Positions 7,624 to 15,433 are shown, counted from the first letter of the stretch. The stretch: DNA of 35,990 nucleotides from Longimicrobium sp. (GCA_036387335.1 DASVTZ010000087.1:1-35990), one strand, 5' to 3'. Translations and numbers: made by a program. The notes: generated by a model from the sequence alone, not told the origin.

Positions 7624-9294
7624 TTACATCCGCTTGTACGCCGGCCCGCTCCCACCCTCCCGCGGCGTCCACCGCGGCCCGATGACGTCGGTGGCCTTGC
7701 AGTCGATGCAGTTGGGGGCGTTCACCACCAGACGGTCGCCCTGGCGCTCGTAGACGTTGGCCGGGCAGAGGTGCGCGTACATGTCCGCCACCTCGCCCGG
7801 GATGTCCTGCCCCACGATCAGGTGCGACGGGATGTCGTCGCGCGTGCCGTTGCCCGACTTGAAGACCGCGTCCACCTTGCTGAACGTCAGGGTGTTGTCC
7901 GGCACGAAGGGGGTCTCCGGCGTGACCACCTTCTCGGTCTCCGCGTCCGGCTCCATGGCGATGCGGCCGGCGGGGATGCGGCCGCCCGTGACGGTGGCGA
8001 GCCCCGCCTTGATCCCGCCCACGAAGAAGCCGTCCTTGAACCCGAGCCGCATGTTGCGCGTCTTGTGCAGGTCGTCGCGGATGTAGCTGGCGTCCACCAG
8101 CTTGTCGTAGGCGCCCAGCGACGCGGCCGAGACGTCGCCCTGCTTCAGCGACTCGAAGATGGTGCGCGCGGCGTAGATCCCCGACTGCATGGCGTAGTGG
8201 ATCCCCTTGAGCGACGCCACGTCCACGAAGCCCGCCGTGTCGCCCACCATCAGCAGCCCGTCGCCGTAGCGGCGCTGCGGCAGGGCGTAGAGGCCGCCCT
8301 CGGGAATCGTCTTGGCGCCCCACTCCACCATCTCGCCCCCCTCCAGGTACTTGCGGAAGAAGGGGTGCAGCTTCATCCGCTGCAGCAGCTGGTGCACGTC
8401 CAGCGTGGTCTGGCGGTAGTCGAGGCCCACGACCAGGCCGATCGCCACCACGTTCGGCTCCAGCGGATACATGAAGCTCCCGCCGAACGCGTCGCGCGGC
8501 AGGGGCCAACCCAGCGTGTGCACCACCCGGTCGAGCGGCACCTTGGTCTCCCAGATCTCCTTGACGCCCAGTGCGTAGATCTGTGGGTTGTCGGAGGTGA
8601 TCCCCTGCCACTGGCGGTACGCCTGCCCCAGCGGCCCGCGCGTCCCCTCGGCCAGCACGGTGACGCGGGCGGTGAGGTCGGTGGCGGGCTCGTGCGTGCT
8701 CCCCGGCGTGCCGTCGCGCTTGAGGCCGGAGGGCGTCGTGCGCACGCCGATCACCTTCTTGCCATCCACCAGGAGCGAGTCCACCGGGAAGCCAGGAAGG
8801 ACGTTGACGCCCAGCTCCTCCGCCTTGCCGCCCAGCCACTGCACGATCTCGCAGATGGAGCCCACGTAGTTCCCCCGGTTGTGCATGGGGGGCGGCGTGG
8901 GGAGGCGGATCTGCCCCGTCTCCGTGAGGAAGAGCACCGATTCCGAGTCCACGCGGCCGCGGAAGGGGAAGTCCTCGTCCTTGAGGTCGGGGAAGAGCTC
9001 GCGAAAGGCGCGCGGGTTGACGACGGCGCCGCTCAGGCAGTGCTCGCCCAGCGCCTGCGCCTTGTCCAGGACGGCGATGTTGACCTCGCCCAGGGTGCCG
9101 CCGTTCTCCGCGTCCTTTTGCACGAGGCGCGCGAGCTCGATGGCGGTCGCCAGCCCGCCGGGCCCGGCGCCCACGATCACCACGTCCATCTCCAGCGCCT
9201 CGGCGTCGGGCGCCTCGGCCAGGATCATCCGTTCGCGCGGGAGGTCGGGCTGGTGCCGCACCGGGAGCACGGTACGGCGTGCGCTGTCTGCCAT
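7624..9294 (-). CDS. Electron transfer flavoprotein-ubiquinone oxidoreductase
   Basis: Passes electrons from reduced electron transfer flavoprotein to the quinone pool at the inner membrane. The 556-residue protein has an FAD-binding dinucleotide fold at the N-terminus (DVVIVGAGPGGLATAIELA, about residues 37-55), the family motif GEHCLSGAVVNPRAF, a second FAD contact (GLLMVGDTAGFVDVASLKGIHYAM), and a C-terminal ferredoxin-like domain (CPANVYE, then NCIDCKATD). Known relatives bind a 4Fe-4S cluster with four cysteines. Here Cys510, Cys529 and Cys532 are present, but the fourth place is Thr535. The start ATG at 9294 has GGAG about 7 bases upstream. The frame stays open far upstream, but those residues are not family-like. 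No etfA or etfB is in the window. Confidence 0.93.
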   Translation of the reverse strand: MADSARRTVLPVRHQPDLPRERMILAEAPDAEALEMDVVIVGAGPGGLATAIELARLVQKDAENGGTLGEVNIAVLDKAQALGEHCLSGAVVNPRAFRELFPDLKDEDFPFRGRVDSESVLFLTETGQIRLPTPPPMHNRGNYVGSICEIVQWLGGKAEELGVNVLPGFPVDSLLVDGKKVIGVRTTPSGLKRDGTPGSTHEPATDLTARVTVLAEGTRGPLGQAYRQWQGITSDNPQIYALGVKEIWETKVPLDRVVHTLGWPLPRDAFGGSFMYPLEPNVVAIGLVVGLDYRQTTLDVHQLLQRMKLHPFFRKYLEGGEMVEWGAKTIPEGGLYALPQRRYGDGLLMVGDTAGFVDVASLKGIHYAMQSGIYAARTIFESLKQGDVSAASLGAYDKLVDASYIRDDLHKTRNMRLGFKDGFFVGGIKAGLATVTGGRIPAGRIAMEPDAETEKVVTPETPFVPDNTLTFSKVDAVFKSGNGTRDDIPSHLIVGQDIPGEVADMYAHLCPANVYERQGDRLVVNAPNCIDCKATDVIGPRWTPREGGSGPAYKRM

Positions 9295-9463
9295 GGGTTC
9301 TCCGATGATCGTGTGCTGGGTCTTTTCGCGCGCCAAGATACGCGGCCCGCGCACCCAGCGCAAACCGGGCGCGGGCACGCGGTTGCGGCGTGATTCACGG
9401 GGCATGTGCCTTGCTCCGGCCCCCGGGTGACAGGGCAGAAAACCGACGGCGGAAGGGGGACGG

Positions 9464-9826
9464 ATGGAGCCGAGGAACGGGGTGGAGAACGTGGTGGGAT
9501 GGGTCAGCATCGGGGCGGGGATGGGGCTCGTGCTGGCGCCGGAGCGGGTGGGGCGAGCACTGGGGATGGAGGACTGGTCCGAGCTGATCCGCGCGTACGG
9601 CTTCCGCCAGGTCGTGGCCGGGATGGGGATACTGGCGCTGCGCCCGGGCCCCTGGGTCTGGTCGCGCCTGACCGGCGACGTGCTCGACCTCCTCACCCTC
9701 GCCACCCGCACCGGACCCGACAACCCCAGGCGCCGCCGCGTCACCACCGCAATGGCCGCCGTCTCCGGGATCGCGTTGCTGGACCTCGCCTGCTGCATCG
9801 AGCTCGCCCGCCGCCGGCGTGCATGA
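9464..9826 (+). CDS. Small integral membrane protein, unknown function
   Basis: A 120-residue protein with about four hydrophobic segments: GWVSIGAGMGLVLAP, YGFRQVVAGMGILAL, a middle amphipathic stretch around VWSRLTGDVLDLLTLA, and AMAAVSGIALLDLACCIELA. The ending RRRRA is basic and suggests a cytoplasmic C-terminus. The pattern (an LAPERVGRALG loop, then LIRAYGFRQVVAGMGIL and SRLTGDVLDL) resembles small membrane proteins that in other genomes accompany or fuse to SRPBCC/cyclase-dehydrase domains, but I cannot name a function. The ATG at 9464 follows a purine-rich GGAAGGGGGA. It is divergent from the ETF-QO gene. Confidence 0.7.
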   Translation: MEPRNGVENVVGWVSIGAGMGLVLAPERVGRALGMEDWSELIRAYGFRQVVAGMGILALRPGPWVWSRLTGDVLDLLTLATRTGPDNPRRRRVTTAMAAVSGIALLDLACCIELARRRRA

Positions 9827-9857
9827 CCGTATACGATGTGCTCCTTGCCAAGCGGAA

Positions 9858-9886
9858 TTGCATGTGGACACAGGTTCGGGTAATCT
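9858..9886 (+). promoter_or_regulatory. Candidate promoter of the PKD-like lipoprotein gene
   Basis: TTGCAT (9858-9863) and TAATCT (9881-9886) are separated by 17 bases, a good match to a housekeeping sigma-70 promoter. A start near 9893 would give a leader of about 40 bases, which includes the AAGGAG ribosome site before the ATG at 9935. Confidence 0.55.
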
Positions 9887-9934
9887 TCGGCCACGCTGGC
9901 CCGAAGACCATCCCATGCAAGGAGCAGAAGCAAG

Positions 9935-10330
9935 ATGAAGATCCGCACGCCGCTGTTCGCCCTGATCACCGCGGTCGCCCTCGCCGGCTGCGAGAGCGCG
10001 CCCACCGAGCCGCTCGCCGCGAAGCCCACCGCGGGACGCACGCTGCTCAACTCGGCGCCGGTGGCCAACATCCGCCTGAAGACCAAGAAGCCGTTCGCCT
10101 CGTACATGCACTGGGAGTTCGATGCCCAGGGCTCGTACGATCCGGACGGTGACCCGATCACCTACCGCTGGACCAGCAACTGCGTCTACATCGCCAACGG
10201 GTACAGCTACTCGTACACCGCCAACGCGGCCTGGGGCGACACCTGCTACATCGACCTGTACGTGAGCGACGGCGTGAACCCCGAGGCCTGGGACCGCGTG
10301 ACCGTGTACGACACGTCGATCACCTACTGA
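9935..10330 (+). CDS. Secreted lipoprotein with PKD-like domain
   Basis: A 131-residue exported protein. The N-terminus is a lipoprotein signal (MKIRTPLFALITAVALAGC) with lipidation expected at Cys19. After a short Pro/Thr linker comes one beta-rich domain with the PKD/Ig-like signature FDAQGSYDPDGDPITYRW, ending in IDLYVSDGVNPEAWDRVTVY. Two cysteines within that domain (in TSNCVY and GDTCYI) could form a disulfide. An AAGGAGCAG lies before the ATG. PKD domains usually mediate binding at the cell surface; no catalytic domain is attached, so its partner is unknown. It stands alone between a candidate promoter and a terminator. Confidence 0.8.
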   Translation: MKIRTPLFALITAVALAGCESAPTEPLAAKPTAGRTLLNSAPVANIRLKTKKPFASYMHWEFDAQGSYDPDGDPITYRWTSNCVYIANGYSYSYTANAAWGDTCYIDLYVSDGVNPEAWDRVTVYDTSITY

Positions 10331-10349
10331 TCGCCGGCGCCGGACAGAA

Positions 10350-10385
10350 AACGGGGGCACGGAGAACCTTCTCCGTGCCCCCGTT
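10350..10385. terminator. Bidirectional terminator between lipoprotein gene and glgE
   Basis: A perfect 17-bp inverted repeat (10350-10366 and 10369-10385) with a two-base centre lies between two convergent genes, 19 bases after one stop and 11 before the other. The arms begin and end in AA/TT only, so there is no long U-tract, but position and perfect pairing make a shared terminator likely. Confidence 0.75.
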
Positions 10386-10396
10386 CCCCGTTCCCC

Positions 10397-12475
10397 TTAC
10401 ACCAGCGTCGGCTCCATGAAGTAGTCGAACCCATGCTCCGAGCTCCGCCACGCCCGCACCCTGAAGATCCTCGCGGGCGCGCCGGGATCGAGCCGGATCC
10501 AGTGCGAGCCGCCGTGCCAGAAGTGGCGCTCGCCGGTCAGCAGCTCCTCCACCTCCCACGGGTCGTGCCAGCCGATCCCCATGTCCGGCAGGGGGAAGTG
10601 CAGCATCCCCTCGTGGGCCGAAAACGGGTCCAGGTTCACGGCCACGAAGATGAGGCTCGCCCGGTCCGGCGTCATCTTGCCGTAGAAGAGGATGTTCTCG
10701 TTCTCCGCCGGGTAGAAGCGCAGGTTGTCGTACTCCTGCAGCGCGCGGTTCTGCTTGCGGATCTCGTTGAGGCGGCGAATGAGGCCGCGGATGTTGCCGG
10801 GGCGGTCCCAGTCCCACGCCTTCAGCTCGTACTTCTCGCTGTCCAGGTACTCCTCCTTGCCCGGCGCCAGCGGCGTGCCCTCGCACAGCTCGAAGCCGCT
10901 GTAGATGCCGTAGACGGAGGACAGGGTGGTCGCCAGCACCGCGCGGATCATGAACGCGGGGCGGCCGCCGCGCTGCAGGAACTCCGGGTTGATGTCCGGC
11001 GTGTTGGGGAACAGGTTGCCGCGGAAGTAGTCCTTCATCGGCCCCTGCGTCAGCTCCTCCAGGTACTCGATGATCTCGCCCTTGAAGTTGCGCCAGGTGA
11101 AGTACGTGTAGCTCTGGCTGAAGCCGGCCTTGGCCAGCGCCCGCATCATCTTGGGGCGCGTGAAGGCCTCGGAGAGGAAGAGCACCTCCGGGTGCTGCCG
11201 CTGCACCTCGCGGATCATCCACTCCCAGAACTGCACGGGCTTGGTGTGCGGGTTGTCGACGCGGAAGATCTTCACCCCCTGCTCCACCCAGTGCAGGATG
11301 ACGTCGCGCCACTCCTTCCACTGCGCTTCCCAGTCGTCGCCGTAGAAGTTGAGGGGATAGATGTCCTGGTACTTCTTGGGCGGGTTCTCCGCGTACTTGA
11401 TGCTGCCGTCCGGCCGCACGAAGAACCAGCTCGGGTGCGCTTTGGCGTACGGGTGATCAGGGGAGACCTGGATGGCGAAGTCGAGCGCGATCTCCAGCCC
11501 GTGCTCCGCCGCCGCGGCCACCATGCGGCGGAAGTCCTTGAGCGAGCCCAGCTCGGGATGCACGTCGCGATGCCCGCCGTCCTTGCCGCCGATGGCGTAC
11601 GGCGACCCCGGCTGGTCCTTGCCGGCGCCCAGCGTGTTGTTCTTCCCCTTTCTGAACGCCAGCCCGATCGGGTGGATCGGCGGAAAGTACAGCACGTCGA
11701 ACCCCATGTCGCGCACGTACGGCAGCTTGGCGATGACGTCGTCCCAGGTGCCGTGTCGGGTGGGATCGTCGGCCATGGAGCGCGGGAAGAGCTCGTACCA
11801 CGCCGCGAAGCGCGCCGCCACCCGGTCCACCTGCACAGGGAGGACGGGCTCGAACTGCGTCAGGTCCTCGCGCAGGGGAACGCGCTCCATCACCTCGAGG
11901 AGCCCCGTGTCCAGCGCGGCGGCCACGCGCTCGGCGATGGTGCGGTCCTCGGCGGCGGCGGCGCCCTTTTCGAAGGCGGCCCACTTCCACGTCCCGGGCG
12001 CGGCCTCGTGGTCCAGCACGTCGCCGATCATCTCCGCGAGGTGCTCCAGGATCGTCTCTCGCTCGGTGTCTGGAGCGGCCGCAGCGGTGCGCGCGACGAT
12101 CTCGGCGCCCTCGAACAGCTCCAGCACCACCTCCTGGCCGGCATCGTACTTCTTGCGCAGATCGCTCTGCCAGGTGCCAAAGAAGTCGGTCCAGGCGACG
12201 ACGGTGTAGTACCAGCGGCAGTTGCGGTCGGGGGTGAACGAGCCGGTCCAGCGGTCGTTGTCCCAGAACTTCATGGGCGTCTCGCGCCACTCCTCCTCGT
12301 CCTCCGGCCGGTACCAGATGGCCGCCGAGATGGCGTCGTGCCCTTCCTTGAAGATGTCCGCGCGCACCTCGATCGTATCCCCCACCTCGCGCTTGATGGC
12401 ATACCGCCCGCAATCGAGCTGCGGCGTCACCTCTTCGATGACCACCTTCCGGCTCGCCTCGATCTGTCCCTTCAT
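10397..12475 (-). CDS. glgE: Alpha-1,4-glucan:maltose-1-phosphate maltosyltransferase
   Basis: Adds maltosyl units from alpha-maltose 1-phosphate to the non-reducing end of alpha-1,4-glucan. The 692-residue protein has the GlgE-specific N-terminal domain (about 1-200, with EVRADIFKEGHD and RWYYTVVAWTDFFGTWQ). The GH13_3 barrel follows, with RHGTWDDVIAKLPYVRDMGFDVLYFPPIHPIG written here only in part, and the hallmark FRVDNPHTKP with nucleophile Asp407. SEAFTRPKMM holds Glu436. These last two motifs separate GlgE from ordinary amylases. Maltose 1-phosphate normally comes from TreS-Pep2 or from GlgC-GlgM, none of which is in this window. GlgB, the partner, is at 2.6-4.9 kb. Confidence 0.95.
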   Translation of the reverse strand: MKGQIEASRKVVIEEVTPQLDCGRYAIKREVGDTIEVRADIFKEGHDAISAAIWYRPEDEEEWRETPMKFWDNDRWTGSFTPDRNCRWYYTVVAWTDFFGTWQSDLRKKYDAGQEVVLELFEGAEIVARTAAAAPDTERETILEHLAEMIGDVLDHEAAPGTWKWAAFEKGAAAAEDRTIAERVAAALDTGLLEVMERVPLREDLTQFEPVLPVQVDRVAARFAAWYELFPRSMADDPTRHGTWDDVIAKLPYVRDMGFDVLYFPPIHPIGLAFRKGKNNTLGAGKDQPGSPYAIGGKDGGHRDVHPELGSLKDFRRMVAAAAEHGLEIALDFAIQVSPDHPYAKAHPSWFFVRPDGSIKYAENPPKKYQDIYPLNFYGDDWEAQWKEWRDVILHWVEQGVKIFRVDNPHTKPVQFWEWMIREVQRQHPEVLFLSEAFTRPKMMRALAKAGFSQSYTYFTWRNFKGEIIEYLEELTQGPMKDYFRGNLFPNTPDINPEFLQRGGRPAFMIRAVLATTLSSVYGIYSGFELCEGTPLAPGKEEYLDSEKYELKAWDWDRPGNIRGLIRRLNEIRKQNRALQEYDNLRFYPAENENILFYGKMTPDRASLIFVAVNLDPFSAHEGMLHFPLPDMGIGWHDPWEVEELLTGERHFWHGGSHWIRLDPGAPARIFRVRAWRSSEHGFDYFMEPTLV

Positions 12476-12543
12476 CGGCTCTGGAGTTCGCTTGGATTTA
12501 GTAGCTCGGTTGGCGCGGCGGGCCGCAAGCGTCGGGCCAGGGG

Positions 12544-12576
12544 AAGTGCGTTAGTGCGTCAGTGCGTTAGTGCGTT
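12544..12576. repeat. Left inverted-repeat arm of the four-helix-bundle cassette
   Basis: Four tandem copies of an 8-bp unit close to AGTGCGTK. Read against the reverse complement of 13044-13076, 30 of 33 positions match. The same array bounds the element at 26878-27189. Confidence 0.85.
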
Positions 12577-12655
12577 GGATCCGTCGCGTGGCGCAGGCGA
12601 GAGTGTGGATGCGGGGTATCTAGTGAGACATCCACTCACCAAGGGTATCGGCGCG

Positions 12656-13018
12656 ATGAAGGTGCAGCAGTTCGAGGACCTCGTAGTCTGGCAGAGGGCG
12701 AAGGAGCTCTCGGTTCTGATCTATCAATCGAGCGCCGGAGGGCGGTTCTCGCGGGATTATGCGCTGCGCGATCAGATTCGCAGAGCCGCCGTCTCCGTGA
12801 TGTCGAACGTGGCGGAAGGCTTCGAGCGGTACAGCCGCCCCGAGTTCCGCCACTTCCTCTCGATCGCGCGGGGCTCCGCCTCCGAGGTGCGCAGCCAGCT
12901 TCACCTCGCGCGCGAGCTCGGCTACCTCACCGGAGAGGAACACCGACAGCTACACGACCACTGCGTCGAGCTCAGCCGCCTCCTCGCCGCCCTCCGTGCA
13001 TCCACCATCCCAACCTGA
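12656..13018 (+). CDS. Four-helix-bundle protein (23S rRNA intervening-sequence family)
   Basis: A 120-residue protein with the family's typical opening FEDLVVWQRAKELSVLIY and the core FSRDYALRDQIRRAAVSVMSNVAEGF, written in part, then RHFLSIARGSASEVRSQL and LSRLLAALR. This is the S23/IVP family, first seen inside intervening sequences of 23S rRNA genes and related in fold to the Avd accessory protein of diversity-generating retroelements. Its biochemical role is unknown. The ATG at 12656 fits the conserved start (MKVQQFEDL); no clear Shine-Dalgarno is seen. It is not next to an rRNA or reverse transcriptase here. It lies inside a 533-bp interval bounded by inverted AGTGCGTK arrays, which suggests a mobile cassette. 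Confidence 0.9.
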   Translation: MKVQQFEDLVVWQRAKELSVLIYQSSAGGRFSRDYALRDQIRRAAVSVMSNVAEGFERYSRPEFRHFLSIARGSASEVRSQLHLARELGYLTGEEHRQLHDHCVELSRLLAALRASTIPT

Positions 13019-13043
13019 CCGAACACGTAACTCGAAGCCTTCA

Positions 13044-13076
13044 AACGCACTCACGCACTAACGCACTCACGCACTT
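13044..13076. repeat. Right inverted-repeat arm of the four-helix-bundle cassette
   Basis: Inverted partner of 12544-12576, starting 26 bases after the gene's stop codon and followed by CTTTTATTC. Three mismatches in 33 positions against the left arm. No obvious target-site duplication outside the two arms. Confidence 0.85.
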
Positions 13077-13104
13077 CTTTTATTCGGTTTTTATTCGCAC
13101 AAAG

Positions 13105-13124
13105 TTCACACTGTGGTGTATATT
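13105..13124 (+). promoter_or_regulatory. Candidate recA promoter and operator
   Basis: The only AT-rich stretch near recA. TATATT (13119-13124) is a good -10 element about 60 bases before the start codon; the -35 is weak (TTCGCA at 13094 with a 19-base gap). An ACAC-n4-GTGT inverted repeat (13109-13120) lies just upstream of the -10, where a LexA-type repressor could bind. The link to SOS control is a guess from the gene's usual regulation. Confidence 0.35.
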
Positions 13125-13184
13125 GGTTGCGGCTCACGGGGGGTGGGCGTGCGGAGGCTTTTACCTGGGGCGGAGAGCTGAGAA

Positions 13185-14204
13185 ATGGAGCTCGTGATGA
13201 ACGCTGACAAGACCAAGGCGCTGAACGTCGCGATCGGGCAGATCGAGAAGGCGTACGGCAAGGGCGCGATCATGCGCATGGGCGTGGACGGCCCCATGGT
13301 GAAGGTGCGCGCCATCTCCACCAGCGCCATCCACCTGGACGCCGCAATCGGCGTGGGCGGGGTGCCGCGCGGCCGCATCACGGAGATCTTTGGGCCGGAG
13401 TCGTCCGGCAAGACCACGCTCTGCCTCCACCTGATCGCCAACGTCCAGGCCGAGGGCGGCATCGCGGCTTTCGTGGACGCGGAGCACGCGCTCGACATCG
13501 AGTACGCCCGCAAGCTCGGCGTGGACGTCGACAACCTCCTCGTCTCTCAGCCCGACAACGGCGAGCAGGCGCTGGAGATCACCGAGACGCTCATCCGAAG
13601 CGGCGCGGTGGACATCGTGGTGGTGGACTCGGTGGCCGCCCTCGTGCCGCGCGCCGAGATCGAGGGGGAGATGGGCGACAGCCACATGGGGCTGCATGCG
13701 CGCCTCATGAGCCAGGCACTGCGCAAGATCACCGGCGCCATCAACCGCAGCCAGACCACGCTCGTCTTCACCAACCAGATCCGCGAGAAGATCGGCGTCA
13801 TGTTCGGCTCGCCGGAGACGACCACGGGCGGGCGCGCGCTGAAGTTCTACGCTTCGCTGCGGCTGGACGTGCGACGCATCGGCACCATCAAGGACCGCGA
13901 CGTCGCCGTCGGCAACAAGACGCAGGTCAAGGTGGTGAAGAACAAGGTGGCGCCGCCCTTCAAGCAGGTCGTGTTCGACATCATGTGGGGCACCGGCATC
14001 GACCGCTTCGGCACCATCGTGGACCTCGGCGTGGAGCACGACGTGATCTCCAAGAGCGGCTCCTGGTTCAACTACGGCGACCTGCGCCTGGGCCAGGGCC
14101 GCGAGAACGTCAAGGCGTTCCTCCAGGAAAACGTCCCCCTTGCCACCGAGATCGAGGACAAGGTAAAGGTGAAGGCGGGGTTCGGGGTGGTGGAGGTGGC
14201 GTGA
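13185..14204 (+). CDS. recA: Recombinase RecA
   Basis: Forms filaments on single-stranded DNA, drives strand exchange and stimulates LexA self-cleavage. The 339-residue protein has the Walker A motif GPESSGKTT (about residues 69-77), the family signature [14 protein letters not shown], the L2 region [21 protein letters not shown] in part, and the Walker [10 protein letters not shown]. The C-terminus is short and lacks the long acidic tail of the E. coli protein. Two ATG codons are possible, 13185 and 13197 (MNADKTK), each with a GGAG at suitable spacing; the second gives the more usual N-terminus. The gene stands alone: recX and alaS do not follow. A repeat block starts at once after the stop. 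Confidence 0.97.
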   Translation: MELVMNADKTKALNVAIGQIEKAYGKGAIMRMGVDGPMVKVRAISTSAIHLDAAIGVGGVPRGRITEIFGPESSGKTTLCLHLIANVQAEGGIAAFVDAEHALDIEYARKLGVDVDNLLVSQPDNGEQALEITETLIRSGAVDIVVVDSVAALVPRAEIEGEMGDSHMGLHARLMSQALRKITGAINRSQTTLVFTNQIREKIGVMFGSPETTTGGRALKFYASLRLDVRRIGTIKDRDVAVGNKTQVKVVKNKVAPPFKQVVFDIMWGTGIDRFGTIVDLGVEHDVISKSGSWFNYGDLRLGQGRENVKAFLQENVPLATEIEDKVKVKAGFGVVEVA

Positions 14205-14500
14205 GGGGCCCTCACCCCCGGCTCGTTACACTCGCCTGCCCCCTCTCCCGATAACAGGAGAGGGCTCCGCCCTCTGTTATCGAGAGAGGGGGCTGGGTGC
14301 CGTTCCACCGTGGTTTGCGCCGCGCGGAGGGCCCCCTCCCCCGCCTGCGGGGGCGCAGGGCGGGTGAGGGGGAGAACTCCGCTTTCGGCTGCACAGATCC
14401 CGTAGGGGCGCGATTCATCGCGCCCGTGCCTTGTGCTGCTCCGCGACCCGTCGGCGCGCACCGATACCGGTAGGGGCAGACCTGCGTGTCTGCCCACCCT
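14205..14500. repeat. Composite palindromic repeat block after recA
   Basis: Starts directly at the recA stop with GGGGCCCTCACCCCC. It carries the first four modules in the same order and orientation as the 7.2 kb block: the GATAACA hairpin (14239-14292), the CCCCCGC/GCGGGGG tract (14331-14373), the GCGCGATTCATCGCGC module (14402-14425) and the AGACCTGCGTGTCT module (14470-14495). The last two begin with GTAGGGGC. The E and F modules are missing. Confidence 0.8.
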
Positions 14501-14601
14501 TGCCGGGTTTCGATCTGTCCGGCATGAAATAGGCTCACCGCTGCACATGCCCAGATTGGCCGATCGGACGAACGCTCCGCGTCGCGCTGTGGAGGATTTC
14601 A

Positions 14602-14772
14602 GTGACACCAAACGCCTCTAGTGAAGACCCAGTTGCGGACCGAGCCTCCCACAAGGACGGACAACCGGCGCGCTCGGACGACCCGCGCGAGCGAGCAGCG
14701 TTCGACGAAGTGAGCCGACGGTCACGGCGCGCGGTCTCCGAACTCGTCAAACGGCTCGTCCGACGAGCGTAA
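14602..14772 (+). CDS. Possible small charged protein
   Basis: A 56-codon frame beginning GTG with a perfect GGAGG at 14591-14595, six bases upstream. The predicted product opens VTPNASSEDPVADRASHKDG and ends in a basic helix-like stretch (RRSRRAVSELVKRLVRRA). The strong ribosome site and the amphipathic basic C-terminus support it. Its small size, its GTG start and its place between repeat arrays argue for caution. I recognise no family. Confidence 0.35.
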   Translation: MTPNASSEDPVADRASHKDGQPARSDDPRERAAFDEVSRRSRRAVSELVKRLVRRA

Positions 14773-14793
14773 CGGGTTTCACGCAGGTAATTA

Positions 14794-14888
14794 GATGAGG
14801 TCCAAGCGGTGCTTGGACCCCATCAGAGGGCTCTACAGACCGCTTCAGCGGTCTTCGCGTGGTTCCAGCCGGGGGATTTATCCCCCGG
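14794..14888. repeat. Three consecutive perfect or near-perfect hairpins
   Basis: Three stems follow one another: 14794-14824 (GGTCCAAGC/GCTTGGACC core, loop GGT), 14837-14854 (AGACCGCT-tc-AGCGGTCT) and 14869-14888 (CCGGGGGA-ttta-TCCCCCGG). None has a T-tract. They are unlike the GTAGGGGC modules and seem to be another palindromic repeat family or the end of a decayed element. The rest of 14889-14968 shows nothing I can support. Confidence 0.7.
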
Positions 14889-14968
14889 TGTTCTCGGCGC
14901 CGGCACTCCGCCTCGGGTCGGGACGATACCCCGGCGCTCACCGGCCCCGGCGCTCGCCCCCCCGGCGC

Positions 14969-15355
14969 TCACCCCCCCGCGCTCTCGCCCGCGTCAGGCA
15001 ACTGCGCCCGGATCGCGGCGATCAGGCGGGGGGCCTGGAACGGCTTGGCGAGGAAGTCGGCGAAGCCGGCGGCGCGGGCACGGTCCGGGTCCAGGTCGCC
15101 GGCGGTGCAGGCGATTACCGGGATGCCGGCGGTCAGCGGGTCGCCGCGGAGGGTGGCGAGGGCTTCCCAGCCATCCATCCGCGGCAGGTGCAGGTCCATC
15201 AGCACCAGGTCCGGGTGGTGCTTCTGGGCCATCTCCACCCCCTCCACCCCATCATCCGCCCCAAGCACCCCGAAGCCCACCAGCTTCAGCGACATCAGGA
15301 CGGCCTGCTGGACGGAGGGGTGGTCCTCCACGTAGAGGATTGTGGGAGAGGCCAT
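14969..15355 (-). CDS. Single-domain response regulator (CheY-like receiver)
   Basis: A 128-residue receiver with no output domain. Expected phosphorylation residues are in place: acidic pair Glu10-Asp11 (ILYVEDHP), phospho-acceptor Asp54 (LVLMDLHLPRMDG), switch Thr84 (VIACTAG) and Lys104 (FLAKPF). It would act by protein-protein contact or as a phosphate relay. The kinase is unknown: the only histidine kinase in the window is 8 kb away on the other strand. The next gene upstream on the same strand is the GH84-like glycosidase, 78 bases away, so both may share a transcript. Confidence 0.92.
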   Translation of the reverse strand: MASPTILYVEDHPSVQQAVLMSLKLVGFGVLGADDGVEGVEMAQKHHPDLVLMDLHLPRMDGWEALATLRGDPLTAGIPVIACTAGDLDPDRARAAGFADFLAKPFQAPRLIAAIRAQLPDAGESAGG

Positions 15356-15433
15356 GCACCGAGCCCGGAAAGAGGACGCACCACGGAGTGTAACAGTTGC
15401 GTCACACGTACCTTCCGCGCAAGGATTGTCCGG

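Noticed and set aside
7771-9393. A 540-codon forward frame opposite the ETF-QO gene.
   Set aside because: A shadow of third-position GC bias; the reverse-strand gene has clear FAD and iron-sulfur motifs.
9295-10161. Extension of the ETF-QO frame upstream to 10161.
   Set aside because: The extra 289 residues do not look like the family, run through two forward genes, and a good ribosome site precedes the ATG at 9294.
10433-12655. An 861-codon forward frame opposite glgE and running into the four-helix-bundle gene.
   Set aside because: Only the last 120 codons resemble a protein family; the rest is a shadow of glgE.
12544-13076. CRISPR-like array from the repeated AGTGCGT units.
   Set aside because: Units are 8 bp and touch each other without spacers; this is an inverted terminal array, not a CRISPR.
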